From NCBI RefSeq assembly GCF_000264375.1, contig NZ_AJXW01000106.1, positions 1 through 34,703 of the forward strand: a stretch of 34,703 nucleotides of DNA, written 5' to 3'. A program made the position numbers and the translations under genes. Of this stretch, positions 26,573-34,703 are shown piece by piece. Position 1 is the first letter of the stretch. Each line of letters begins with the position of its first letter. This stretch comes from Rhodanobacter thiooxydans LCS2. Its GTDB lineage: Bacteria; Pseudomonadota; Gammaproteobacteria; Xanthomonadales; Rhodanobacteraceae. The notes beneath the pieces are model-generated. The model did no database searches. It saw nothing but the letters and a program-made list of their open reading frames with translations, and had not been told where the DNA came from.

Positions 26573-27214
26573 TCAAATTACGGGATAGGCGATGTAGCCA
26601 AAGTCGTCTTCGCCACCGCGCATCATCAGGTCGATCACGTTGGGCAATAACACGCCAAGGATGGCAGCTCCGTCCTTCACCTGCGCCCGATTGGTGACGC
26701 CACCCCATGTGGCACCTCCATGGATCAACTGGTTGCGCAGCACGTAGAGCCGATCCAGCAGGATGGAGAGCAGGGTGGCGGTGTCCTTCTCTATCAGGGC
26801 TCGCAGCGCGAGTTTGCGGCTGGTGGTGAAGGAGGTTTCCCATGCGCCATCGGACTCGTGGTTGCGCATGGCCCGCCAGAACGGCTCAAACACGAAACGG
26901 TTGTCGATCAGCGTGCGGATCGGCCCGCTGAATTGGCGGAACAGCGCGTCGTGCAGGCGCTGTTCGCCATCCAGTCGCAGCAGCCGGTCGATGAACTGGC
27001 GTACCTGGTCGCGCTCCTTCTGCTCGAACCCGAACTCGCTGGCGTAAGCCGCGTTGAAGGCGATCCAGAGAAAGATGTAGCGGGCGTCTACGTCTTCCTT
27101 TTCCTGTTCCGCGCGCGCCAGCCAGCTGATGGCGCGGTGGATGCGCACTCGCAGGGCCTCTGGCTGGCCATCACGCACCTGGTGGTGTTGTTCCTTGAGA
27201 GCCTTTGCATCCAT
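26573..27214 (-). CDS. HEPN-type protein, possible RNase, 213 aa
   Basis: An all-helical protein. The segment 'LYVLRNQLIHGGATWG' contains R160-x4-H165, the R-x4-6-H signature of HEPN domains, which in many toxins and defence proteins forms a metal-independent RNase site at a dimer interface; the 'RNxxxHG' form here is canonical. An earlier helix has 'ARYIFLWIAFNAAYASEFG', typical of a large group of anonymous HEPN-like proteins. No nucleotidyltransferase (MNT) partner is adjacent. I use the ATG at 27214 with GAGG upstream; the frame is open further but not protein-like. Whether it acts as a toxin or only binds RNA is unknown. Confidence 0.75.
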   Translation of the reverse strand: MDAKALKEQHHQVRDGQPEALRVRIHRAISWLARAEQEKEDVDARYIFLWIAFNAAYASEFGFEQKERDQVRQFIDRLLRLDGEQRLHDALFRQFSGPIRTLIDNRFVFEPFWRAMRNHESDGAWETSFTTSRKLALRALIEKDTATLLSILLDRLYVLRNQLIHGGATWGGVTNRAQVKDGAAILGVLLPNVIDLMMRGGEDDFGYIAYPVI

Positions 27215-27826
27215 AGCGTTTACCCTCGTCTTCCGCTTCGACTTGCCGATAGCTACGCACCAATGCGTGACCGCTTGATCGTATCGAAGTGCGGCATCAC
27301 TGGATAGGCGAGTATTGCCAGGTGCGTGGTTTCGTCTGCAATTCGATTCTGCCGACACAAGGGCGGTGTGCACATGCGGAAGTATTCACCACGCCCACAG
27401 TGCAACTGTGCTGAGGCGACTGTCGGCATCACGCGTGCCTGCGCCTGACCAGAGTTATCAATTGGGCAGCACATCATGGGGATCCATCGCTTTTTTGGGT
27501 GCATGGGGATCGGTGGGGGCGCAAGCTGCGCTCCATTGCCACGATGATTCGTGGCCGCTCCCTGGCGATTTGGGCCGAGGAAATATGGCAAGGACGAAAG
27601 AGGCTGAGGATCTCCATTTCAATCTTCCTTATGCTGAAGCATGAAAGTGCCTGGAGAGTGATATGGGCGTCCAAGGCTCTGGGACAGGTTGCTGGACGAG
27701 ACGACGCCATGCACCACCATAGCGCCGATGGCCATGAGCATCGCGGGTACCTCTGTGTAGAGTAGGGGCGCCGGCATGATGTCGGTCACCGCACCGGGTG
27801 CGTCAAGTCATCCTAGCTGCGAGCAC

Positions 27827-27841
27827 TGACAGGGGCTGTCA
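27827..27841. promoter_or_regulatory. Inverted repeat TGACA-N5-TGTCA, distal site
   Basis: A perfect 5-5-5 inverted repeat, the same layout as the site before the WYL gene (23453-23467). It lies 39 bp upstream of a second, nearly perfect copy. Confidence 0.45.
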
Positions 27842-27865
27842 CACAGAAGCGACTTGTCACCGCCC

Positions 27866-27880
27866 TGACACCACCTGTCG
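27866..27880. promoter_or_regulatory. Inverted repeat TGACA-N5-TGTCG, proximal site
   Basis: It matches 12 of 15 bases of the site before the WYL gene. A possible -10 box TAGCAT follows at 27892-27897, so this site would overlap the -35 region, as expected for an activator site. Confidence 0.45.
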
Positions 27881-27998
27881 AACCGCTTCCCTAGCATGCC
27901 TCCAAGCCGATCCGCCGGGTCGGTGGGAAGTCTGCACGACACGCCGGATGCGCCATTGGATCAAGGCTGCTGAAGGCTCAAATCAGAGGAGTGGAGTC

Positions 27999-28142
27999 AT
28001 GTTCAAGATCATCGGTGCCGCCGTCGTCTACGGCTTTGCCTTGTTCGGCCTTGCGACGTATCTGGAGGCCAGGTCAGATGAGCAGGAGGCTGCGGCTGCC
28101 AACACGGACGATTCCGGGCCGCTGCACGCCGTTCGTTCCTGA
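27999..28142 (+). CDS. Small single-pass membrane protein, 47 aa
   Basis: The ATG has a strong double ribosome-binding site (AGAGGAGTGGAG). Residues 2-22 (FKIIGAAVVYGFALFGLATYL) form one transmembrane helix, followed by a short acidic tail (EARSDEQEAAAANTDDSGP). The function is unknown; small proteins of this form often modulate membrane enzymes. A hairpin terminator follows closely. It may be a chromosomal gene at the border of the island rather than part of it. Confidence 0.72.
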   Translation: MFKIIGAAVVYGFALFGLATYLEARSDEQEAAAANTDDSGPLHAVRS

Positions 28143-28162
28143 TAGACGTCCGAATCGTTGGA

Positions 28163-28189
28163 CAGGCAATTTCGCGGTTGCCTGCTTTT
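28163..28189 (+). terminator. Rho-independent terminator of the small membrane protein gene
   Basis: CAGGCAA (28163-28169) pairs with TTGCCTG (28178-28184) around an 8-base loop and is followed by CTTTT. It begins 21 bases after the stop codon of the 47-residue protein. Confidence 0.75.
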
Positions 28190-28255
28190 GCCAGTCACAG
28201 AGGGTGGCGTTCTTGCGAAAGGGGTGACGCGTCCCTTCGACTTCGACCCTTTGGT

Positions 28256-28308
28256 CCTACGCTCAGAGTCCGCCCGGACTTGATCCGGGGGGCTTTGGTG
28301 GGCGTAGG
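28256..28308. repeat. Long imperfect hairpin
   Basis: CCTACGC (28256-28262) is inverted at GCGTAGG (28302-28308), with an inner perfect stem CCCGGA/TCCGGG (28273-28278, 28284-28289) around CTTGA. The middle part pairs poorly. It may be a structured RNA or a REP-like sequence. Confidence 0.45.
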
Positions 28309-28337
28309 TGTTGTCGTTGGTCACTCTATGAGCATAA

Positions 28338-28365
28338 CCAAAGGCCGCCTTCCGGCGGCCTTTGG
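28338..28365. terminator. Strong hairpin terminator downstream of typA
   Basis: A perfect 12-bp stem, CCAAAGGCCGCC with GGCGGCCTTTGG, around a TTCC loop. It lies 24 bases beyond the typA stop codon on the minus strand. Confidence 0.8.
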
Positions 28366-28388
28366 CGTGGGTACACTGAACGGCTCGC

Positions 28389-30215
28389 TCAGCCGCGCGA
28401 GGCGCGCTTGCGATCGTTCTCGGTGAGGTGCTTCTTGCGCAAGCGGATTTCCTTCGGGGTGACCTCGACCAGCTCGTCGTCGTCGATGAAGTCCAGCGCC
28501 TGCTCCAGCGTGAACTTGATCGCCGGGGTCAGCTGGATCGCGTCGTCCTTGCCCGAGGCGCGCATGTTGGTCAGCGGCTTGGGCTTGATCACGTTCACCG
28601 TGAGGTCGTTGTCCTTGGCGTGGATGCCGACCAGCTGGCCTTCATACACGTTGTCGCCCTCGGCCGCGAACAGCTTGCCGCGATCCTGCAGCGGCCCCAG
28701 CGAGTAGGCCGGGGTGGTGCCGCCGGCGTTGGCGATCATCACGCCGTTGAGGCGCTTGGCGATCTGGCCTTCTTCCTTCGGACCGTAATGGTCGAACACG
28801 TGGAACAGCAGGCCCGAGCCCTGGGTGAGGGTCTTGAACTGGTTCTGGAAGCCGATCAGGCCACGCGCCGGGATCATGTACTCCAGGCGCACGCGGCCCT
28901 TGCCGTCGGGCTCCATGTTCTTGAGCTGGCCCTTGCGCATGCCGAGGCGTTCCATCACCGGACCCTGGTGGGTCTCCTCGACGTCGACCACCAACTGCTC
29001 GATCGGCTCCATCTTCTGGCCGTCGATTTCCTTGATGATCACTTCCGGGCGCGATACGGCGAGCTCGTAGCCTTCGCGGCGCATGTTCTCGATCAGCACC
29101 GACAGATGCAGCTCGCCGCGGCCGGAGACCAGGAACTTGTCGGCGTCCGAACCCTGCTCGACCTTCAGCGCCACGTTGTGCACCTGCTCGCGCTCCAGGC
29201 GGTCCTTGAGCTGGCGGCTGGTGAGGAACTTGCCGCCGCTGAGGTCCTTGTTGCCGGCGAACGGCGAATTGTTCACCTGGAAAGTCATGCTGATGGTCGG
29301 CTCGTCGACGGTCAGCGCGGGCAGCGCTTCCGGCGTGTCCAGCGCGCAGATCGTGTCGGAGATGGTCAGGTCGGCGATGCCCGAGATGGCGACGATGTCG
29401 CCGGCCTCGGCGGTTTCCTGCTCGATGCGCTCCAGGCCCATGAAGCCCAGCACCTGCAGCACCTTGCCCTGGCGCTTCTTGCCGTGGCGGTCGATCACCG
29501 CCACCGGCATGTTCTTCTTCAGCGTGCCGCGCTGGATGCGGCCGATACCGATGACGCCGACGAAGTTGTTGTAGTCCAGCTGGCTGATGCGCATCTGGAA
29601 CGGGCCGTCCGGATCGACGTCGGGCTTGCTGACGTGCTGCATGATCGCTTCGTACAGCGGGGTCATGTCACCTTCGCGCACGTCGTCGCTGAGGCTGGCG
29701 TAGCCATTCAGCGCCGAGGCGTAGACGATCGGGAAATCCATCTGCTCGGGCGTGGCGCCGAGGCGGTCGAACAGGTCCCAGACCTGCTCGACGACCCACT
29801 CCGGGCGCGCGCCGGGGCGGTCGACCTTGTTGATCACCACGATCGGCTTGAAGCCCATCGCGAACGCTTTCTGCGTCACGAAGCGGGTCTGCGGCATCGG
29901 GCCGTCCATCGCGTCGACCAGGATCAGCACCGAGTCCACCATCGACAGCACGCGCTCCACTTCGCCGCCGAAGTCGGCGTGGCCGGGGGTGTCGACGATG
30001 TTGATGCGGTTGCCGTTCCAGGTGATCGCGGTGTTCTTGGCCAGGATGGTGATGCCGCGTTCCTTTTCCTGGTCGTTCGAGTCCATCACGCGCTCGGCCA
30101 GCACGGTGCGCTCGTTGAGCGTGCCGGACTGCTTGAGCAGGCAATCGACGAGGGTGGTCTTGCCGTGGTCGACGTGGGCGACGATGGCGATATTGCGCAG
30201 TTTTTCGATGGACAT
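28389..30215 (-). CDS. typA: Ribosome-binding GTPase TypA/BipA, 608 aa
   Basis: A translational GTPase of the EF-G family that binds 70S ribosomes and helps large-subunit assembly at low temperature or stress. The G1 motif AHVDHGKT (13-20), the G3 motif DTPGH (75-79) and NKVD (G4) are intact; domains II, III and V and the BipA-specific C-terminal part ('[34 protein letters not shown]') follow in order. The length is that of the family. The gene is single, with a perfect -10 box upstream. Confidence 0.97.
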   Translation of the reverse strand: MSIEKLRNIAIVAHVDHGKTTLVDCLLKQSGTLNERTVLAERVMDSNDQEKERGITILAKNTAITWNGNRINIVDTPGHADFGGEVERVLSMVDSVLILVDAMDGPMPQTRFVTQKAFAMGFKPIVVINKVDRPGARPEWVVEQVWDLFDRLGATPEQMDFPIVYASALNGYASLSDDVREGDMTPLYEAIMQHVSKPDVDPDGPFQMRISQLDYNNFVGVIGIGRIQRGTLKKNMPVAVIDRHGKKRQGKVLQVLGFMGLERIEQETAEAGDIVAISGIADLTISDTICALDTPEALPALTVDEPTISMTFQVNNSPFAGNKDLSGGKFLTSRQLKDRLEREQVHNVALKVEQGSDADKFLVSGRGELHLSVLIENMRREGYELAVSRPEVIIKEIDGQKMEPIEQLVVDVEETHQGPVMERLGMRKGQLKNMEPDGKGRVRLEYMIPARGLIGFQNQFKTLTQGSGLLFHVFDHYGPKEEGQIAKRLNGVMIANAGGTTPAYSLGPLQDRGKLFAAEGDNVYEGQLVGIHAKDNDLTVNVIKPKPLTNMRASGKDDAIQLTPAIKFTLEQALDFIDDDELVEVTPKEIRLRKKHLTENDRKRASRG

Positions 30216-30274
30216 GGGATCGGCTCGGGCGGCTCGGAGGCCGTCACGCAGGTTTTTGAAGGGCGAATTGACCG

Positions 30275-30280
30275 ATTATA
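30275..30280 (-). promoter_or_regulatory. Perfect -10 box upstream of typA
   Basis: TATAAT on the minus strand, 59 bases before the typA start codon. No good -35 box sits at 16-18 bp, so an activator or extended contacts may be needed. Confidence 0.45.
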
Positions 30281-30355
30281 CGGACTTGTGTGACAACTTG
30301 CCCGTCATTTCTTCGATCCGTTCATCCGGCCTGCAGCCCGCAATCCGCCGGCGCA

Positions 30356-31753
30356 CTACACCACCCCGAGGAAATAATACGCCCCGATCACCACCAGCAC
30401 CGCCAGGGTCTTGATCACGGTGATCGCGAAGATGTCCCGATAGGACTGCCGATGGGTCAGCCCGGTCACCGCCAGCAAGGTGATCACGGCGCCGTTGTGC
30501 GGCAGCGTGTCCATGCCGCCGGAGGCCATCGCAGCGACCCGGTGCAGCACTTCCATCGGAATGCCGGCAGCGTTCGCGTTGGCGATGAAGGTTTCGGCCA
30601 TCGCACCCAGCGCGATGCTCATGCCGCCGGACGCCGAGCCGGTGATGCCGGCCAGTGCGGTGACGGTAACCGCTTCATTGATCAGCGGGTTCGGGATCGT
30701 GTGCAGCGCATCGGCCACCAGCTTGAAGCCAGGCAGGGCGGCGATCACCGCGCCGAAGCCGTATTCGGAAGCCGTATTCATCGATGCCAGCAGCGCGCCG
30801 CCCACTGCCGCCTGGCTGCCCGCGGCGAGATGTTTGGTCACCGCACGCCAGGCAAACGCCAGCACGCACAGAATGCCGACCAGCAGCGCGCCCTCGACCG
30901 CCCAGATCGCGGCCACCTTCGACACTTCCTGCACCACCGGCTTGGCACTGCCCACCACGCTGGGCAGGAACGACTGCGTCTCGCCATAAACCCGCGGGAT
31001 CAGGTCGGTGAACAGCTTGTTGCACACGCCCACCAGCACCAGCGGCAGCAGCGCGACCAGCGGATGGGCCAGCTTGCCGCCCTCGAACGCGGCCGGCTCG
31101 TTGACCAGGTTGTCGCCGTAGCCTTCGCCGGCCGCGGCGGCCTTGCGCCGGCGCCAGTCCAGGTAAGTCAGGCCGACGGCCAGGATGAACACCGTGCCGA
31201 TCGTGCCCAGCCATGGCGCGGCCCAGGTGTTGGTGCCGAAGAACGAGGTGGGAATGATGTTCTGGATCTGCGGCGTGCCCGGTAGCGAATCCATGGTGAA
31301 GGTGAACGCGCCCAGCGCGATGGTGCCCGGGATCAGCCGCTTGGGGATGTCCGACTGGCGAAACAGCTCCGCCGCGAACGGGTACACCGCGAACACCACC
31401 ACGAACAGCGACACACCGCCATAGGTCAGCAGCGCGCAGACCAGCACGATGGAGAGAATCGCCCGGCTGCGCCCGACCAGGCCGATGGTGGCGGCCACGA
31501 TGGCCTTGGAAAAGCCGGACAGCTCGATCAGCTTGCCGAACACGGCGCCCAGCATGAATACCGGAAAGTACAGCTTGAGGAAGCCGACCATCCTGTCCAT
31601 GAACAGGCCGGTGAACATCGGCGCGACCAGCGACGGCTCGGTCAGCAGCACCGCGCCGAGCGCGGCGATCGGGGCGAACAGGATGACGCTGTAGCCGCGA
31701 TAGGCCGCGAACATCAGAAAGCACAGTGCGGCCAGCACGATCAGAAAAGCCAT
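30356..31753 (-). CDS. GntP-family permease, 465 aa
   Basis: A proton-coupled carboxylate transporter of the GntP family, which takes up gluconate and other small hydroxy acids, including 3-hydroxybutyrate in some members. It has about 12-13 hydrophobic segments; conserved parts are '[59 protein letters not shown]' and '[15 protein letters not shown]...[24 protein letters not shown]'. I use the ATG at 31753 with GGGAGG seven bases upstream; the longer frame is not membrane-like. It is divergent from the TonB-dependent receptor. The exact substrate cannot be read from the sequence. Confidence 0.92.
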   Translation of the reverse strand: MAFLIVLAALCFLMFAAYRGYSVILFAPIAALGAVLLTEPSLVAPMFTGLFMDRMVGFLKLYFPVFMLGAVFGKLIELSGFSKAIVAATIGLVGRSRAILSIVLVCALLTYGGVSLFVVVFAVYPFAAELFRQSDIPKRLIPGTIALGAFTFTMDSLPGTPQIQNIIPTSFFGTNTWAAPWLGTIGTVFILAVGLTYLDWRRRKAAAAGEGYGDNLVNEPAAFEGGKLAHPLVALLPLVLVGVCNKLFTDLIPRVYGETQSFLPSVVGSAKPVVQEVSKVAAIWAVEGALLVGILCVLAFAWRAVTKHLAAGSQAAVGGALLASMNTASEYGFGAVIAALPGFKLVADALHTIPNPLINEAVTVTALAGITGSASGGMSIALGAMAETFIANANAAGIPMEVLHRVAAMASGGMDTLPHNGAVITLLAVTGLTHRQSYRDIFAITVIKTLAVLVVIGAYYFLGVV

Positions 31754-31906
31754 CCACGAACCTCCCGCCACGACGTGGCGCCGAGTATCCCGGACGCTCC
31801 CTGCCGGCGGCACTGTACGAAGGTACAAGTGCCGCCAGCGCAAGGCGCCGCCTACTCTCCCTCATCCGCATTCGCGCGAGCGATGCCATTACAACAGGGG
31901 GACGTC

Positions 31907-34210
31907 ATGAAACGCACGCATCTGAGTTCGGCGATCGGTCTGGTGCTGGGGTTTGCGTTCGGCGCGCCATTGCACGCCCAACAGGTCCCTGTCGATGACA
32001 ATATGACCCAGCAGGCTGCGACATCTCCAGGCCAGGCCAGGAAGAGCGAAGCTACCAAGCTGGAAGCCGTCAAGGTCACCGCGCGCCGCCGCGACGAGTG
32101 GTTGCAGGATGTACCGGTCGCCATTTCGGCCTTCAGCCAACAGCAGCTGTCGGATCTGCATGCGGACGATATTTCCGGTATCCAGCATGCGGTGCCGAAT
32201 CTGTATCTCGACAAGGGAGATGGCGCGAACGCCGTCGTCTACATCCGCGGCGTCGGTCAGAACGACTCGCTGGCCTTCGCCGATCCGGGTGTGGGCATCT
32301 ATGTCGATGACGTGTTCATCGCGCGCTCGCAGGCTGCCTTCCTGGAGCTGTTCGATGTCGACCGGATCGAAGTACTGCGCGGTCCGCAAGGCACGTTGTA
32401 CGGGCGCAATACCATCGGTGGTGCCATCAAGTTTGTTTCGTCGCCACCACCGCGCACGCCCAAGGGCTACTTGGAGGTGGGGGCCGGAAACTACGATCAG
32501 CGTGTGCTCAAGGCCAGCTTCGGTGGCCCGTTGGTCAAGGACACGCTGAATGGCAAGGTAGCCATCGCTTATTCCGAGCGTGACGGCTATGCCAGGAACA
32601 CGGTGGACGGCAAAAGCGATGGTGACCAGAACACGCTGTCCGGGCGCGCGGCACTTGACTGGAAGCCGAGCGATCGCCTGCAGGTGCTGTTCAGCATGGA
32701 TGGCAAGCGCGACCGGCCTCATACCTCGCGCAGTCCGGTACGGGAAACGTCGATCACCGGTGCCACGTCGTCAGGCCAGCTGGTGACCTACCCGAAGGCT
32801 ACCGATCCGTATGTGGTTGAGGTCAACGCGAACGGGCTGTCGGATCTTACCGCCTATGGCGCATCGGTGACGGCGCGCTATCAGGCGTCGGATGCGGTGA
32901 TGATCGAATCGATCACGGCGTATCGCGACATGGACTTCAAACTGAATCTGGACACCGACGGTTCGCCGTTGCCGATCCTGGACATTTTGCTCAAGGAAAA
33001 GGAAAACCAGTTCAGCCAGGAGCTCCGCGCCAATTACGACGCGGGTGGCCCGCTCACCGGTACTGCGGGTGTGTATTACTTCCACGACGACGACACCTCC
33101 TTCTCCGGTGTGGATGACGGGTCGGCCACCATCTTCGGCTTCCCGGTCACCATGTTCGGCTTTCCCAGCTCGAGTCTGGCCGACACGAAGCAGGTCACCA
33201 AGTCGTACGCCGCATTCGCTGACGCGTCCTACAACATCAACGATAAGCTCGCCCTCAGCGCGGGTTTGCGATACACCTACGAAGAAAAGACTTCGGGGCG
33301 GGAATTCGAGAATTTCTTCGATCCGGTCGTTTCGGTGATCAGGAAGACGCCGCCGTTTCTTGCCGGTGCAGGAGTGGTCGGGACGCCAATCCATGGCAAG
33401 GCTGACTTCGATGCGTTGACGCCAAAATTCTCGTTGTCCTACAAACCGAACAGCGAGGTGTTGCTGTATGCCTCGGCGGCGCGTGGCTTCAAGAGCGGCG
33501 GCTTCGATGGCCGGGGCACGACCGATTTCAGCTTCCAGCCGTTCAAGCCGGAGTTCGTGTGGACTTACGAGGCCGGCGCCAAGACCGGCTGGATGGACGG
33601 TGCGTTGGTCTTCAATGCAGCCTATTTCTACAGCGATTACACGGATATGCAGGTGACCAGCTTTGGTGCGGATCCGGTCAGCGGCGTCTTCGTCAGCCTG
33701 TTCTCCAACGCTGCGGCTGCCACCATCCAGGGCCTGGAGTTCGAACTGGCTGCACAGCCGAACCCGAACCTGTCGATCAACGCGACGCTGGGCCTGCTCG
33801 ATGCCAATTATGACAAGTTCAGCACCTTGGTCGGCGGGGTGGTGACCGATGTCAGCAAACGCGACCTCGTCAACAGCCCCAGGCTCAACGCAAGCGTTGG
33901 CGTCACCTGGACACAACCCGTCGCCGATGGTCTGGATGTCGTGTTGCATGGTGACGCCAACCATCGCAGCTCGTTGGCTACCGAAATCACCGATTCCCCG
34001 GTTCTGCGTCAGCGCGCCTATACCTTGCTGAATGCATTCGTCGGGTTGCGTTCGGCCAAAGACAAGTGGGAGGTACGTGCCGGGGTGCAAAATATCGGTA
34101 ACGAAAAAGTGCACGTCCAGGGCTTTAACCTGGCGGAATTTCCCGGCGTGCAATTAGCTTTCTACACCGCGCCGCGCACCTACGACCTTCGCGTAATTTA
34201 CCATTATTGA
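31907..34210 (+). CDS. TonB-dependent outer-membrane receptor, 767 aa
   Basis: A signal peptide (MKRTHLSSAIGLVLGFAFGAPLHAQ) is followed by a TonB-box-like 'LEAVKVTARRR', the plug domain ('DVPVAISAFSQQQLSDL...VYIRGVGQNDS...DRIEVLRGPQGTLYGRNTIGGAIKFVS', ending near residue 175) and a 22-strand-type barrel ending in 'YDLRVIYHY', with the C-terminal aromatic residue needed for outer-membrane insertion. This sequence group resembles the receptors abundant in Xanthomonadales and sphingomonads rather than a known siderophore receptor. The ATG has AGGGGGAC upstream. It is divergent from gntP and 92 bp before a secreted hydrolase-like gene. Confidence 0.94.
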   Translation: MKRTHLSSAIGLVLGFAFGAPLHAQQVPVDDNMTQQAATSPGQARKSEATKLEAVKVTARRRDEWLQDVPVAISAFSQQQLSDLHADDISGIQHAVPNLYLDKGDGANAVVYIRGVGQNDSLAFADPGVGIYVDDVFIARSQAAFLELFDVDRIEVLRGPQGTLYGRNTIGGAIKFVSSPPPRTPKGYLEVGAGNYDQRVLKASFGGPLVKDTLNGKVAIAYSERDGYARNTVDGKSDGDQNTLSGRAALDWKPSDRLQVLFSMDGKRDRPHTSRSPVRETSITGATSSGQLVTYPKATDPYVVEVNANGLSDLTAYGASVTARYQASDAVMIESITAYRDMDFKLNLDTDGSPLPILDILLKEKENQFSQELRANYDAGGPLTGTAGVYYFHDDDTSFSGVDDGSATIFGFPVTMFGFPSSSLADTKQVTKSYAAFADASYNINDKLALSAGLRYTYEEKTSGREFENFFDPVVSVIRKTPPFLAGAGVVGTPIHGKADFDALTPKFSLSYKPNSEVLLYASAARGFKSGGFDGRGTTDFSFQPFKPEFVWTYEAGAKTGWMDGALVFNAAYFYSDYTDMQVTSFGADPVSGVFVSLFSNAAAATIQGLEFELAAQPNPNLSINATLGLLDANYDKFSTLVGGVVTDVSKRDLVNSPRLNASVGVTWTQPVADGLDVVLHGDANHRSSLATEITDSPVLRQRAYTLLNAFVGLRSAKDKWEVRAGVQNIGNEKVHVQGFNLAEFPGVQLAFYTAPRTYDLRVIYHY

Positions 34211-34302
34211 GGGGAAGCTGGAGTTAGGCGACCTGACTTCACTTGAAGGTTATTGCGCTTCCGCAATTCAATAAAATCCCGTAAGAATCACAGGAGCATC
34301 TC

Positions 34303-34701
34303 ATGCGCAAGCTACGAGTCACCCGATTCTTTCGTCCGGTATCTTTTGGCATCAAGAGAGCAGTGATCGTCGGAGCCGGGATATTCATCATCGCGTTCGG
34401 AAGTTCGGCAGTCGCTGGCTCCACGACGCTTGAGGCCAGTTACAGCACCAATATCCAGAATGGCTGGGAACGTGTCGAACGTTGGCGCGATACCGAGCCC
34501 GCATTTACTCAGGAGTCTTTCCCCACTGACGGACGGGGTGATCAGTCGGGTCAACGTGTGACGTTCTTCGGCAGCAGCAAGCCGAATTCATCACGATTCC
34601 TCATGTATTACGCACCTGGCTGGAGCAGCAATACCAAACCGGTGCCGATATTGCTCGTGCACGGAGCGAATCAGGATGCCGACCGGCGGATTCAACTTTG
34701 A
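34303..34701 (+). CDS. Secreted alpha/beta-hydrolase-like protein, N-terminal part (truncated or partial)
   Basis: A signal sequence or membrane anchor (about residues 17-38, AVIVGAGIFIIAFGSSAVAG) is followed by a segment ending 'PVPILLVHGANQDADRRIQL'. 'ILLVHGANQDAD' is the oxyanion-hole strand-turn (HG motif) of alpha/beta hydrolases such as extracellular lipases and esterases. An in-frame TGA at 34699-34701 ends the frame here, before the nucleophile serine, two bases from the window edge. A frameshift in the last codons (the next frame reads MPTGGFNFE) would restore an open frame. The ATG has AGGAG seven bases upstream. Its position right after the receptor gene suggests a joint role. Confidence 0.7.
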   Translation: MRKLRVTRFFRPVSFGIKRAVIVGAGIFIIAFGSSAVAGSTTLEASYSTNIQNGWERVERWRDTEPAFTQESFPTDGRGDQSGQRVTFFGSSKPNSSRFLMYYAPGWSSNTKPVPILLVHGANQDADRRIQL

Positions 34702-34703
34702 AG

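Larger units (their letters stand above)
27215..27998. other. Intergenic region at the right part of the island
   Basis: 784 bp with no supported gene; open frames of 60-115 codons occur in several frames but overlap and show no motif. It should hold the HEPN promoter on the left. On the right are two inverted repeats of the type TGACA-N5-TGTCR, 39 bp apart, upstream of the small membrane protein gene. Confidence 0.4.

Noticed and set aside
27836-27860. Pho box (CTGTCAT direct repeats) upstream of the small membrane protein gene
   Set aside because: TGTCAC occurs twice but 18 bp apart, not the 11 bp needed for PhoB direct repeats; the inverted-repeat reading fits better.
23002-28389. Integrated phage or integrative element with attachment sites
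   Set aside because: No integrase, tRNA or matching direct repeats were found at the two ends; the island is called accessory only from gene content and codon use.
28428-30293. 621-codon plus-strand frame antisense to typA
   Set aside because: His/Asp/Gln-rich, no motif, exactly opposite an intact typA; a shadow frame.

Overview
The window is high-GC bacterial DNA from a gammaproteobacterium, most likely order Xanthomonadales (Lysobacterales), family Rhodanobacteraceae (Rhodanobacter/Dyella-like). The reasons are protein resemblance, the scpA-scpB-rluB order, a TonB-dependent receptor with a signal peptide, and dispersed inverted repeats of the 'GGAGCCCGC...GCGATGCTCTT' type common in this order. 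This placement is inference; no search was run. No rRNA, tRNA, CRISPR array, transposase or integrase was seen.

Layout. 1-5.4 kb (minus strand): a membrane-anchored protein of unknown function, two small multi-pass membrane proteins (DUF6326-like and DUF4386-like), a YggN/DUF2884-like lipoprotein, and a compact GntR (YtrA-type) regulator-ABC ATPase-permease operon that begins with a small secreted protein and carries a promoter overlapped by an inverted-repeat operator. 5.6-11.4 kb: an SDR protein lacking the usual catalytic residues, a secreted YtcJ-like amidohydrolase, a LysR regulator, and a coupled transaminase/omega-amidase pair (ybdL-yafV type). 11.6-15.2 kb (minus): scpA-scpB-rluB-arsC, joining chromosome segregation, 23S rRNA pseudouridylation and an ArsC-like reductase; RluB carries a long Gly/Arg/Asn-rich tail. 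15.2-16.5 kb: about 900 bp without a recognised gene, then a PilZ protein preceded by a consensus sigma-54 promoter. 16.5-23 kb: fadD (minus), an NTF2-like lipoprotein, acnA (minus) and a divergent, cysteine-free OxyR-like LysR regulator.

23-28.2 kb is an accessory-looking island. It holds a WYL-domain regulator; a YaaW/UPF0174-like protein overlapping a membrane-anchored coiled-coil protein; and, on the opposite strand, a HEPN-type protein with an R-x4-H motif and a small zinc-ribbon protein. A 47-residue membrane protein lies at its right edge. Codon use in the YaaW/coiled-coil pair is visibly less GC-biased than in the flanking genes. A WYL regulator above an uncharacterised membrane pair, next to a possible HEPN RNase, looks like a stress or phage-defence module. 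This is the best candidate here for an undescribed system, but the function is inference.

28.4-34.7 kb returns to ordinary chromosome: typA/bipA and a GntP-family permease (minus), then a divergent TonB-dependent receptor and a secreted alpha/beta-hydrolase-like protein cut by, or ending at, the window edge. Together these could serve uptake of an unidentified substrate.
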